From Peptoniphilus ovalis (GTDB lineage: Bacteria > Bacillota > Clostridia > Tissierellales > Peptoniphilaceae): a stretch of DNA of 64,000 nucleotides. The notes under the pieces were generated by a model. That model made no database searches and had not been told where the DNA came from. It saw only the letters and a list, made by a program, of their open reading frames with translations. How positions within the stretch are numbered: the stretch's first letter is position 1; every line of letters starts with the position of its first letter. This document shows positions 35,750 to 44,512 of this stretch, piece by piece. The stretch is taken from NCBI RefSeq assembly GCF_018919265.1, contig NZ_JAHLQO010000003.1, forward strand, positions 1 to 64,000. The letters are read 5' to 3'. The position numbers and the translations under genes were made by a program.

Positions 35750-36389
35750 AATAAGTCGATATATAATCCTTCATTGATTCAAATTTTTTATCTCCAATCC
35801 CATCAACATTTTTAATATCTTCAATTGATGAAAATTGAGAATTCAATCTGTAATTTATAATCTTCTCTGCAGTTTTTTCTCCAACTCCTGGAATTTTTTG
35901 AAGCTCTGAACTATCAGCTGTATTTATATTAATAAGTGGTCCAGAATTTGAACTAGGAATAGAAGTTAAACTGTTTACCATTGGAGTTTCAACTTCTCCA
36001 ATTTTAGGAATATAAATCTTTTCTTCATCATTTAATTTTTTAGCAAGATTTATTTTATCTAAATCTGCATCATCAATTGGTCCTCCAGCTTTTTCGAGAG
36101 CATCAACAATCCTACTATCACTATTTAATTTCAAAAGTCCAGGATTTTTAACAGCCCCAGAAATATGTACATAAATTTCTCCACTTTTACTCTCATTTTT
36201 ATTTTCAATTTCAATTTCTTCTTTATTATTTTTAAATTCCTTCGATGTATTTATATCTAAGAGATAATTTTCATTTGATACATTACTTGAAACATAATAC
36301 TGGTATCCTATTATTATAAGAAGAATAGAAATTATTATGTATGGAAGATTATCTTTTTTGAAAATGTTTTTAAAAAAATTATTATTCAT
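35748..36389 (-). CDS. comEA: Competence protein ComEA-like, helix-hairpin-helix DNA-binding protein
   Basis: 213 residues: one N-terminal membrane anchor (about 16-33), a spacer, a SLBB domain (YVHISGAVKNPGLLKL...IYIPKIGE, about 72-132) and a C-terminal double helix-hairpin-helix (ININTADSSELQKIPGVGEK and IKNVDGIGDKKFESM, about 152-209). This order is that of the DNA receptor ComEA of Gram-positive transformation systems, which binds incoming duplex DNA outside the membrane. The usual comEB/comEC partners are not adjacent. The next minus-strand gene upstream is unrelated. Confidence 0.88.
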   Translation of the reverse strand: MNNNFFKNIFKKDNLPYIIISILLIIIGYQYYVSSNVSNENYLLDINTSKEFKNNKEEIEIENKNESKSGEIYVHISGAVKNPGLLKLNSDSRIVDALEKAGGPIDDADLDKINLAKKLNDEEKIYIPKIGEVETPMVNSLTSIPSSNSGPLININTADSSELQKIPGVGEKTAEKIINYRLNSQFSSIEDIKNVDGIGDKKFESMKDYISTY

Positions 36390-36446
36390 ATAAACTCTCT
36401 TTTCTTTATTATTTATTTAATACCCTTATTACAAATTCTTATTCAG

Positions 36447-36475
36447 TTTTCAAATAATAAAAAGTATGTTATAAT
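36447..36475 (+). promoter_or_regulatory. Promoter of the EF-G-like gene
   Basis: TTTTCA (36447-36452), 17-nt spacer, TATAAT (36470-36475). Confidence 0.7.
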
Positions 36476-36522
36476 TTATTTAATAAAACGATTTCAAAAA
36501 TTTACATATTAGGAGGAAGACT

Positions 36523-38580
36523 ATGAAAGTTTATAAAACAGAACAAGTTAGGAACCTTGCTCTCGTAGGACATTCTGGGTCTGGAAAGACCAACCTTACA
36601 GAAGCAATGCTATACCAAAGTGGTGCTACTAAGAAACTTGGAAATGTTTCTAGTAAAAATACTGTATCTGACTTTTCTAAAGAAGAAAAGGAAAGAGGCA
36701 CATCAATTGGTACAGCAATTATTCCTGTTGAATGGAGAAATTACAAGGTCAATGTTATAGATACACCAGGATTTTTAGACTTTTCAGGCGAAGCTCATGG
36801 AGCTTTAAGAGCCAGTGAAGCAGCAATCATGGTAATTGATGCAACTAAGGGAATAGAAGTTGGAACAGAAAGAACTTGGAAATATACAGAAAAAATTGGT
36901 CTTCCAAGAATTATTTTTATAAATAAAATTGATGGTGAAAATGTAAACTTTAGAAAATTAATGGAAGAATTAGAAGATGCCTTTGGCAAGAAAGTTATTC
37001 CATTTTCAGTTCCAATTGGTGAAGGAGAAAACTTTGTTGGAGTTACTGATGTAATTTTCCAAAAAGGATATAAATATGTTAATTCTGCACCTGAAGAAAC
37101 AGAACTTAATCACGATCAATTAAAAGCAACCGAAAGAATGTATGAAGAAATTGCAGAAGTTGTTGCAGGATCTGATGAAGTTTTAATGGAAAAATATTTC
37201 TCTGGAGAAAAATTTACAAGAGAAGATTTATTAAGAGGAGTTACAACAGCTCTACTAGAAGGTGATGCTGTACCACTTCTTGTAGGCTCTGGTGAAAAAG
37301 GAATAGGAATAGATATTCTTCTTAATACTATCGTTAACTACATGCCTGCACCAAATGATCCTCGTGCTCACACTGGATTTAGATTTAAAGAAGGGGAAGA
37401 AAGAACAGTAAATCCTAAAGAACCTTTCGCAGCAGTTGTATTTAAAACAATTTCTGACCCATTCTTAGGAAAAATATCAATTTTTAAAGTAATTTCTGGG
37501 GTACTAAATAAAGAAACTTCTATTTACAATGTAAATTCTGAAGAAAGTGAAAAACTCGGTGGAATTTATGTAATGAGAGGTAAGGAACAAATAGAAATTG
37601 AAGAAATATATGCAGGAGATATTGGAGCAACAACTAAGCTTTCTAATACTGTAACTGGAGACACTTTATGTGACAAAGATCATATAGTTGAATATAAGAA
37701 ATTAAAATATGCAACACCAGTACTTTATTATGCAATTGAACCAAAAACTAAAGGTGATGAAGAAAAACTTTCTCAATCACTTAAGAAAATTAGAGAAGAA
37801 GATCCTACTTTTGTTATAGAAAGAAATCCTGAAACTAAGCAACTTACAATTGGTGGACAAGGTAAAGTTCAACTTGATGTAATTCTTGAAAGATTAAAGA
37901 ATATGTATGGCGTTGAAGTTGAAATAGTTCCATTTATTATTCCATATAGAGAAACTATTAGAAAGACAGCAAGCGTACAAGGTAAACACAAGAAACAATC
38001 TGGTGGTGCCGGACAATATGGAGATGTTTGGATTAGATTTGAACCATCTGATCAAGACTTTGAATTCGATGAAGAAGTTTTTGGTGGAGCAGTTCCAAAG
38101 AACTACTTCCCAGCAGTTGAAAAGGGAATTATTGAATCAAAAGAAAAGGGAGTTCTTGCAGGATATCCTGTTACTAATTTCAAAGCTGTTCTATACGATG
38201 GATCTTACCATGATGTGGATTCCAATGAAATGAGTTTCAAACTAGCAGCAAACTTGGCATTTAAAAAAGGTATGCAAGAAGCAAGTCCAGTTTTACTTGA
38301 ACCAATAATGAAAGTTGAAGTAACAATCCCTGAAGCTTATCTTGGAGATGTAATGGGCGATATGAATAAAAGACGTGGAAGAATCTTAGGTATGGATCAA
38401 CAAAATGATGGTACTCAAGTTCTCATAGCTGAAGCTCCACAAGCTGAGTTATTCACTTATTCTATTGATTTAAGATCACTAACTCAAGGTAGAGGAACTT
38501 TCGAAATGGAATTTATAAGATACGAAGAAGTTCCACAAAATATCGCTGAAAAAATAATAGAAGAAAGAAAAGAAAAATAA
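36523..38580 (+). CDS. Elongation factor G-like GTPase (second-type EF-G, FusA2 group)
   Basis: 685 residues with the full EF-G domain series. G1 is GHSGSGKT (16-23) instead of the canonical AHIDAGKT of translocating EF-G; G3 is DTPGFLDF (about 83-90) and G4 NKID (about 132). The domain IV motif KHKKQSGGAGQYGDVWIRF (about 488-506) is conserved. This variant G1 marks the paralogue group found beside the housekeeping EF-G, proposed to act in ribosome recycling or special translocation. AGGAGGA precedes the ATG. Transcribed alone, terminator directly after. Confidence 0.9.
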   Translation: MKVYKTEQVRNLALVGHSGSGKTNLTEAMLYQSGATKKLGNVSSKNTVSDFSKEEKERGTSIGTAIIPVEWRNYKVNVIDTPGFLDFSGEAHGALRASEAAIMVIDATKGIEVGTERTWKYTEKIGLPRIIFINKIDGENVNFRKLMEELEDAFGKKVIPFSVPIGEGENFVGVTDVIFQKGYKYVNSAPEETELNHDQLKATERMYEEIAEVVAGSDEVLMEKYFSGEKFTREDLLRGVTTALLEGDAVPLLVGSGEKGIGIDILLNTIVNYMPAPNDPRAHTGFRFKEGEERTVNPKEPFAAVVFKTISDPFLGKISIFKVISGVLNKETSIYNVNSEESEKLGGIYVMRGKEQIEIEEIYAGDIGATTKLSNTVTGDTLCDKDHIVEYKKLKYATPVLYYAIEPKTKGDEEKLSQSLKKIREEDPTFVIERNPETKQLTIGGQGKVQLDVILERLKNMYGVEVEIVPFIIPYRETIRKTASVQGKHKKQSGGAGQYGDVWIRFEPSDQDFEFDEEVFGGAVPKNYFPAVEKGIIESKEKGVLAGYPVTNFKAVLYDGSYHDVDSNEMSFKLAANLAFKKGMQEASPVLLEPIMKVEVTIPEAYLGDVMGDMNKRRGRILGMDQQNDGTQVLIAEAPQAELFTYSIDLRSLTQGRGTFEMEFIRYEEVPQNIAEKIIEERKEK

Positions 38581-38586
38581 ATTTAT

Positions 38587-38615
38587 TTGGGTCCTTAAGG
38601 GGACCCAATTTTTAT
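38587..38615 (+). terminator. Terminator of the EF-G-like gene
   Basis: TTGGGTCC/GGACCCAA stem, six-base loop, five Ts. Confidence 0.92.
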
Positions 38616-38626
38616 TTATATAAAAC

Positions 38627-38655
38627 TTTACAAAATACATGAAGTATATTAAAAT
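38627..38655 (+). promoter_or_regulatory. Promoter of the ctsR operon
   Basis: TTTACA (38627-38632), 17-nt spacer, TAAAAT (38650-38655). Predicted start falls in the first CtsR box. Confidence 0.65.
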
Positions 38656-38661
38656 ATAATT

Positions 38662-38678
38662 AGTAAAAGATAGTCAAA
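38662..38678 (+). promoter_or_regulatory. CtsR operator box 1
   Basis: AGTAAAA-GAT-AGTCAAA matches the heptad direct repeat (A/G)GTCAAA-NAN-(A/G)GTCAAA with one mismatch. Confidence 0.8.
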
Positions 38679-38699
38679 TTTATTATTTTTTACGTTAAA

Positions 38700-38716
38700 A
38701 GACAAAGATAGTCAGA
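38700..38716 (+). promoter_or_regulatory. CtsR operator box 2
   Basis: AGACAAA-GAT-AGTCAGA, two mismatches to the heptad repeat; centred 38 bp after box 1 and ending 12 bases before ctsR. Confidence 0.7.
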
Positions 38717-38728
38717 AGGAATGATTAT

Positions 38729-39181
38729 ATGGCAAAATTATCTAACTCCATAGAAGATTTTTTAAATGAATTAATTTTTGAATCTGGTGGAGCAATAGAA
38801 ATACAGAGATCTAAAATTTCAGATTATTTTAATTGTGCTCCTTCACAAATAAATTACGTATTGACCACAAGATTTACACCATTTAAAGGGTATTATGTAG
38901 AATCAAGACGTGGTGGTGGAGGATACATTAGAATAGTTAAAGTTAAATTTGATGATGACAAAGAGACATTAAATACTTTTATTGATTTTATCGGAGACTC
39001 TATTACTAAAGACAAATCCGATGAATTATTAAAAGAACTTTATAGATTAAAAAAAATTACTAAGAGAGAGTCAGAGTTAATTAAGGTATGTTTATCTGAT
39101 AGGGCTCTTTGCGAAAGCGAAAATAAGAATAATTTAAGAGCAAGTTTATTAAAGAATATGCTCCTAGTTATTTTTAGTTAG
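38729..39181 (+). CDS. ctsR: Transcriptional repressor CtsR
   Basis: 150 residues, full length. Represses class III heat-shock genes (clpC and partners). The winged helix-turn-helix is conserved: CAPSQINYVLTTRF (about 31-44) and the wing ESRRGGGGYIRIVKV (about 53-67), whose Arg before the glycines corresponds to Arg62 of B. subtilis CtsR, a site of McsB phosphorylation. Two CtsR boxes overlap the promoter, so the operon is self-regulated. AAGGAATG lies 9-16 bases upstream, a modest ribosome binding site. Confidence 0.96.
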   Translation: MAKLSNSIEDFLNELIFESGGAIEIQRSKISDYFNCAPSQINYVLTTRFTPFKGYYVESRRGGGGYIRIVKVKFDDDKETLNTFIDFIGDSITKDKSDELLKELYRLKKITKRESELIKVCLSDRALCESENKNNLRASLLKNMLLVIFS

Positions 39182-39191
39182 GGGGAAGAAT

Positions 39192-39701
39192 ATGCTTTGC
39201 GACAATTGTAAAGAGAGAGAATCAGTAATCTCATATACTAAAATAAATGACGATAGAGTGGAAGAAGTTCATCTCTGCGAAGTATGTGCTGAAGAAAAAT
39301 TTAAAAGAGAATTTAAGGGGTATCAAGATATTATTCCTCAAATAGAAAATGCATTAAATAATATTTTTAAATTTACTGCAAATAATTCTAAAGATGAAGA
39401 AGATGTAAAATGCGAATTTTGTGGAACAAGTTTTACACAAGTCAAAAATTCAGGAATACTTGGCTGTCCTAAATGTTATGAAACTTTTCAAGCTGATATA
39501 AAGAAATATTTAAATGCATTAAATGTTAATTCTAAATACAAAGGAAAAATTCCGAAAGATGCAGATAGTTATATAGTTTACAATAGAAAACTTGAAGATT
39601 TAAAATCTAGACTTGATCTTGCTATTAATTTAGAAGAATATGAAAAAGCAGCTGAGATAAGAGATGAAATTAAAAGTTTAAAGGGAGATACAATTGCATA
39701 A
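39192..39701 (+). CDS. mcsA: McsA, zinc-finger adaptor/activator of arginine kinase
   Basis: 169 residues. Four CxxC pairs: CDNC (3-6), CEVC (about 29), CEFC (about 74) and CPKC (about 93), as in McsA, followed by a C-terminal UvrB/UvrC motif (EDLKSRLDLAINLEEYEKAAEIRDEIKSL, about 137-165). McsA binds and stimulates McsB and links to ClpC. All zinc ligands are intact. AGGGGGA precedes the ATG; its end overlaps mcsB by eight bases. Confidence 0.94.
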   Translation: MLCDNCKERESVISYTKINDDRVEEVHLCEVCAEEKFKREFKGYQDIIPQIENALNNIFKFTANNSKDEEDVKCEFCGTSFTQVKNSGILGCPKCYETFQADIKKYLNALNVNSKYKGKIPKDADSYIVYNRKLEDLKSRLDLAINLEEYEKAAEIRDEIKSLKGDTIA

Positions 39702-40674
39702 TATTGTTTTAGCAAATACAATGAGATTATATCGGAATGTTGACTCGAAAAACTTTGTAAAAAATATGAATGATGATGAATTGAGAGAAAATCTTGAACA
39801 ATTAGAAGAAATTGTATTAAATCTAGGATATGAAAAATTAGACATTGATAATTTATCATCACTTAAAAAATTAGAATTAATTGAGAAAGGAAAGCTTGAT
39901 AAAAAATTTATTGATAGAAAGCATAAAGGTTATTATATTAAAGATAATAAGCCTGATATTTTAATTAATTCTTATAATCATATTGAACTTTCAATTTCAA
40001 GTGCAGAGAAATCCTTAGATGAATTATTTAATGAAATTTATGAATTAGAAGAAGAACTTGAAAATCATGTACACTTTGCTTTTGATCCAAATTTTGGATA
40101 TTTAACTCCTAATGTATTAACTGCTGGGACAGGACTTAGTCCAATGTCTTTAATTTATCTACCAGCACTTAACTACTTTGGAGTAAAAGAAATGGCAAGT
40201 GGACTTTCAAGACTTGGTTATACTCTTGGAAGTTTTAGAGATAGATCTGGAAGAGCAATTGGAAGTATTTTTACAATAGGATTTGAATCAACTTTTGGCG
40301 AAGAAGAAAAATCTTATATAGAAAAATTAAAGATAATAATAAATGAAATTTCTGATATAGAAATGGAAAATAGAAAAAAACTTTATTTAGATAATATTAT
40401 TACTCTTGAAGATATGGTAAATAGGTCCTATGGGACTCTTGCCAACGCTAGGGTAATATCAGAAGAAGAGATGATTAATTCAATGAGCAATATTAATTTA
40501 GGCGTAGAATTGTCTATCTTAAAACCTAATAGAGATTTTGATTTCTTTAGTGAAGTTCAAAATCTTAGAAATGGTCATTTGCAAATTGATAGAGGCTCAA
40601 TATTAGACTTAAAATCAAGAGATATTTTAAGAGCTAATAAAACAAGAGCCTTAATGAGGGAGGTTTTTAGATGA
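39694..40674 (+). CDS. mcsB: McsB-like protein (ATP:guanido phosphotransferase fold), probably catalytically inactive
   Basis: 326 residues against about 360 for B. subtilis McsB; the first 20 residues are missing. The fold is recognisable (GYLT-GTGL-LPAL, RSYGTLANARVI, LGVELSILKP), but by hand alignment the catalytic set is gone: the SSRIRLARN loop is ANTMRLYRN, NEEDHIRIQ is NSYNHIELS (catalytic Glu and ATP-binding Arg lost), the active cysteine in SCPTNVGTGLRAS is lost (PNVLTAGTGLSPM, including the Arg), and the second catalytic Glu in EGSEAVGN is replaced (RSGRAIGS). TTG start with AAGGGAG six bases upstream. Frame and codon use are normal, so it is selected for some non-kinase role, perhaps scaffold or phospho-arginine binding. 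Confidence 0.85.
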   Translation: MHNIVLANTMRLYRNVDSKNFVKNMNDDELRENLEQLEEIVLNLGYEKLDIDNLSSLKKLELIEKGKLDKKFIDRKHKGYYIKDNKPDILINSYNHIELSISSAEKSLDELFNEIYELEEELENHVHFAFDPNFGYLTPNVLTAGTGLSPMSLIYLPALNYFGVKEMASGLSRLGYTLGSFRDRSGRAIGSIFTIGFESTFGEEEKSYIEKLKIIINEISDIEMENRKKLYLDNIITLEDMVNRSYGTLANARVISEEEMINSMSNINLGVELSILKPNRDFDFFSEVQNLRNGHLQIDRGSILDLKSRDILRANKTRALMREVFR

Positions 40675-43136
40675 GTATGTTTGGTAGATTTAGTGAGAAA
40701 TCACAAAAAGCCATACTTTTTGCCCAACAAGAAGCAAGAGAACAGAAACATTCATACATTGGATCTGAACATATACTGCTTGGGATAATTAAAGAAGGTA
40801 CTGATGCCGGTGCTCATGTACTTTCTAAACTTGGAATAGATTATAAGAAAGCTAAAGATGCAACACTTGATATAGTTACTATGGGACAAGGCCCAGTTCT
40901 TTCAAGTATTGCTTACACACCTAGAACAAAGAGAATCTTTGAACTTGCTTTTGAAATTTCAAGAGAATTAGGAGAAACTACAGTTTCAACTGAACATCTT
41001 CTTTTAGGAATTTTAAGAGAAGGTCAAGGTGTGGCAATTTTAGTCCTAAAAAGATTAGGAATTGACATTATAAATCTAGAAAATGAAATATTAAATAATA
41101 TAGATGAATATGAAGATGACGACGAAAGTCCTGAAATTTCATCAGAAGCATTAGAAAAATATACAATTAACTTAAATAAAAAAGCTGAAGAAAGAAAAAT
41201 TGATCCAGTAATTGGAAGAGATAAAGAGATTAAAAGAGTAATACAAGTTCTTTCAAGAAGAACTAAAAATAATCCAGTTCTTATAGGTGAACCTGGTGTT
41301 GGTAAAACTGCCATTGCTGAAGGTCTTGCAGCAGAAATTGTAGCAGGAAATGTTCCTGAAGTAATGAAAAATAAAATTATTTTAACTCTGGACGTTTCAG
41401 GACTTATTGCAGGGTCTAAATACAGAGGGGACTTTGAAGAAAGACTTAAAAATGTAACTTCTGAAGCTTCAAAGAATAAAAATATTATTCTTTTTATTGA
41501 TGAAATGCATGTAATTATTGGTGCTGGATCTGCTGAAGGTTCACTTGATGCATCAAATATTCTAAAACCTATGCTTACAAAATCAATTCTTCAGGTAATT
41601 GGAGCTACTACAATTAATGAATATAGAAAAAATATTGAAAAAGACAGTGCATTTGAAAGAAGACTTATGCCAATTATGGTTGAAGAACCAAGTGTAGAAG
41701 ATTCAATTAAGATATTAAATGGATTAAAGAGCATTTATGAAAATCATCATAATGTAATAATTTCTGATGAAACAATTGAAGCTGCAGTCAAATATTCTGA
41801 TAGATATTTAAATGACAGATTCTTACCAGATAAGGCAATAGACCTGATTGATGAAGCTAGCTCTAAATTAAAAATAGAATCTTATAAAGTCCCAGAATTT
41901 GAAGAAGAATATAAAGCTAAGCTAGAAGAAATAGAAGACAAAAAGAATGAAGCCGTTAAAAATCAAGACTATGAATTAGCTGCAAATCTTCGTGATGAAC
42001 AGAAAAAAGTTGAAGCTGAATACAAGAAAAAGCTTGAAGAATTTAAAGAAAATGAGCAGAAAAAAGAAGTTACTAAAGAATTAGTTGCCGATATAGTTTC
42101 TGAATGGTCTAAAGTTCCTGTAAAGGATATGACTGAAGAAGAAAGCGAAAAGTTAAAAGATCTTGATGTAAACTTAAAAGAAGATGTAAAAGGACAAGAT
42201 AATGCTGTAGAGACTATTTCTAAGGCGATTAAGAGATCTAGGATTGGACTTAAAGATCCAAATAAACCAATTGGATCCTTTATGTTTGTGGGACCAACTG
42301 GTGTAGGTAAGACATTTCTTGCAAAAAGTCTAGCTAAAAATCTTTTCGGTAAAGAAGAAAATATGATTAGATTCGATATGTCTGAATATATGGAAAAATT
42401 TACCGTATCTAGACTTGTTGGATCACCTCCAGGATATGTAGGTTATGATGAAGGTGGAGAATTAACAGAAGCTGTTAGAACACACCCTTACTCAGTTATT
42501 CTTTTAGACGAAATTGAAAAGGCACATCCTGACATATTTAATATTTTACTTCAAATATTAGATGATGGAAGACTTACAGACTCAAAGGGAAGAACTGTAA
42601 GTTTCAAAGACACCGTTATAATTATGACTTCTAATGTTGGTGCTAACTTACTTGCTAAAAATTCAGTTTTAGGCTTCTCAACATCCAGCGATGATGCCAA
42701 GAAAAATGAATTTGAGCAAATGAAAGATATTATAAATAGTTCACTAAAAGAGAGATTTAGACCAGAGTTTTTAAATAGAATTGATGATGTCGTAATATTT
42801 AAAACTCTTGATAAGACAGAAATTAAATCAATTGTTAAGAATATGCTTGAAACTCTTAAAACTAGACTTCTTGACATGGGCATCAGTGCTAAATTTACAA
42901 ACAAGCTTGTTGATTTTCTTGTTGAAGAAGGTTATGACAAGAAATTTGGAGCAAGGCCACTTTCAAGAACAATTACTAAATTAATTGAAGATAAAATTGC
43001 AGACGAATACCTTGAAGGTAATATTAAAGACGGCGACGAAATTAATGTTGATGTTAAGTACAAGAAGATTCAAATTAATAAATCAAAAAGGAAAAAGTCA
43101 GTAAAAAATGAAAAAGAAGACAGTGTATCAGTGTAG
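40671..43136 (+). CDS. clpC: ClpC ATPase, AAA+ unfoldase of the ClpCP protease
   Basis: 821 residues. N-terminal repeat domain with both phospho-arginine pocket motifs (GSEHILLGI about 31-39 and STEHLLLGI about 104-112, each with the key Glu). First AAA domain: Walker A GEPGVGKT (about 206). Middle region includes a UVR motif (about 425-447). Second AAA domain: GPTGVGKT (about 541), then the ClpP-facing loops and a lysine-rich tail. It feeds substrates to ClpP. Overlaps mcsB by four bases; its 3' end contains the radA start. Confidence 0.97.
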   Translation: MSMFGRFSEKSQKAILFAQQEAREQKHSYIGSEHILLGIIKEGTDAGAHVLSKLGIDYKKAKDATLDIVTMGQGPVLSSIAYTPRTKRIFELAFEISRELGETTVSTEHLLLGILREGQGVAILVLKRLGIDIINLENEILNNIDEYEDDDESPEISSEALEKYTINLNKKAEERKIDPVIGRDKEIKRVIQVLSRRTKNNPVLIGEPGVGKTAIAEGLAAEIVAGNVPEVMKNKIILTLDVSGLIAGSKYRGDFEERLKNVTSEASKNKNIILFIDEMHVIIGAGSAEGSLDASNILKPMLTKSILQVIGATTINEYRKNIEKDSAFERRLMPIMVEEPSVEDSIKILNGLKSIYENHHNVIISDETIEAAVKYSDRYLNDRFLPDKAIDLIDEASSKLKIESYKVPEFEEEYKAKLEEIEDKKNEAVKNQDYELAANLRDEQKKVEAEYKKKLEEFKENEQKKEVTKELVADIVSEWSKVPVKDMTEEESEKLKDLDVNLKEDVKGQDNAVETISKAIKRSRIGLKDPNKPIGSFMFVGPTGVGKTFLAKSLAKNLFGKEENMIRFDMSEYMEKFTVSRLVGSPPGYVGYDEGGELTEAVRTHPYSVILLDEIEKAHPDIFNILLQILDDGRLTDSKGRTVSFKDTVIIMTSNVGANLLAKNSVLGFSTSSDDAKKNEFEQMKDIINSSLKERFRPEFLNRIDDVVIFKTLDKTEIKSIVKNMLETLKTRLLDMGISAKFTNKLVDFLVEEGYDKKFGARPLSRTITKLIEDKIADEYLEGNIKDGDEINVDVKYKKIQINKSKRKKSVKNEKEDSVSV

Positions 43137-44484
43137 TGATTGCGGATATATTTCCCATGGTTACTTTGGAAAATGTCCTAATTGCGGAGCATGGAATACT
43201 TTAGAAGAAAAAGAAGAGGAAACAGGTAATAAATCTTCTTCTAAGAAAAAATCAAATAAAGATGCCTTAAAATTATCATCTGTAAAAATTTCATCTGATG
43301 AGAGAATCAAAACTGATATTGAAGAATTTAATAGAGTTATGGGCGGTGGAATCGTCCGTGACTCTGTTAGTATTTTAACTGCAAAGCCAGGTTCAGGTAA
43401 ATCAACGCTTTTAATGCAGGTGGCAAATGACCTAGCTAATAAAGGTTTAAAGGTTTTATACGCATCAGGAGAAGAATCAGAAACTCAAATAAAAATGAGA
43501 GCCGAGAGAATTCTTGATAAGTTATCTGATAATATTTGGGTTTATTCTACAACTTCACTTAATTCTGTACTAGATCAAGTTGATAAAATTGATCCAAGTT
43601 TTATAATCATTGATTCAATTCAAACATTTACATTAGATGAATTTACACAAAGACCAGGTACACCAACGCAGACTATGGAATGTGCTTATAAAATGACTGA
43701 AATAGCTAAGGATATTAACAAACCTAGAATGGTTTTTCTAGTTGGTCAAATGACTAAACAAGATGAACTTGCAGGGGTTAGAAGTCTTGAGCATTTAGTG
43801 GATACAGTTTTATTAATTGAAGGCGAATCTTCAGAAGATTTAAGGTCTTTAATGGCCACAAAAAATAGATATGGTTCTACTGGTGAGATTGGATTTTTCT
43901 CAATGACTGAAAAGGGAATGCTATCAATTGACAATCCTTCAGAATATTTTATGACAAAAAGAGAGGGAAATGCAGAAGTTCCAGGTTCATCTCTATCAGT
44001 GATAAGAGAAGGGACAAGACCTATAATACTTGAAACAGAAGCTCTTGCATCTAAAACATTTTTACCTTATCCATCTCGTATTTCTGAATGTCTTCAAAAA
44101 GATCAATTAAACACATTGGTCTCAATCCTTGAAGAAAGAGCTGGAATAAAATTCTTGGATAAAAATATAGTTGTAAAGACAACTGGTGGTATAAAATTAA
44201 AAGAACAGGCTGCAAACTTATCTGTAATGGTTTCCATAGTTTCTTCAACACTAAATCAATCCGTTGAACAAAATTCAGTTTTTATTGCTGATGTTGGACT
44301 TACAGGAGAACTTAAAAATGTTCCAAGTCTAGAGCCTAGACTTAGAGAAGTTGAAAGAATGGGATTTAAAAAGGCCTATGTTTCTAAGTATGCAAATGTC
44401 AAAATAGAAAATTATAAAACCTTAGAAATAAGAAAAGTTTCAAATATTTTGGAACTATTAAAAGAAGTTTTTAAATTAAAATAA
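43108..44484 (+). CDS. radA: DNA repair protein RadA/Sms
   Basis: 458 residues. Zinc finger CSDCG...CPNCG (Cys 9, 12, 23, 26), RecA-like ATPase with Walker A AKPGSGKST (about 92-100), the RadA signature KNRYG (about 251; usually KNRFG) and a C-terminal Lon-like domain. A helicase for branch migration in recombination and transformation. The ATG lies 29 bases inside clpC, so the genes are translationally linked, as in B. subtilis where radA follows clpC. No disA gene follows. Confidence 0.96.
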   Translation: MKKKTVYQCSDCGYISHGYFGKCPNCGAWNTLEEKEEETGNKSSSKKKSNKDALKLSSVKISSDERIKTDIEEFNRVMGGGIVRDSVSILTAKPGSGKSTLLMQVANDLANKGLKVLYASGEESETQIKMRAERILDKLSDNIWVYSTTSLNSVLDQVDKIDPSFIIIDSIQTFTLDEFTQRPGTPTQTMECAYKMTEIAKDINKPRMVFLVGQMTKQDELAGVRSLEHLVDTVLLIEGESSEDLRSLMATKNRYGSTGEIGFFSMTEKGMLSIDNPSEYFMTKREGNAEVPGSSLSVIREGTRPIILETEALASKTFLPYPSRISECLQKDQLNTLVSILEERAGIKFLDKNIVVKTTGGIKLKEQAANLSVMVSIVSSTLNQSVEQNSVFIADVGLTGELKNVPSLEPRLREVERMGFKKAYVSKYANVKIENYKTLEIRKVSNILELLKEVFKLK

Positions 44485-44512
44485 AGCTGTGGGCAGTCCA
44501 CAGCTTCTTTTA
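44484..44512. terminator. Shared terminator of the ctsR-radA operon and brnQ
   Basis: AAGCTGTGG/CCACAGCTT stem with a five-base loop, followed by CTTTTAT. Confidence 0.85.

Noticed and set aside
36523-38580. Annotation as the housekeeping EF-G (fusA)
   Set aside because: The G1 motif GHSGSGKT and lack of neighbouring rpsL/rpsG/tuf genes point to the second-type EF-G paralogue.
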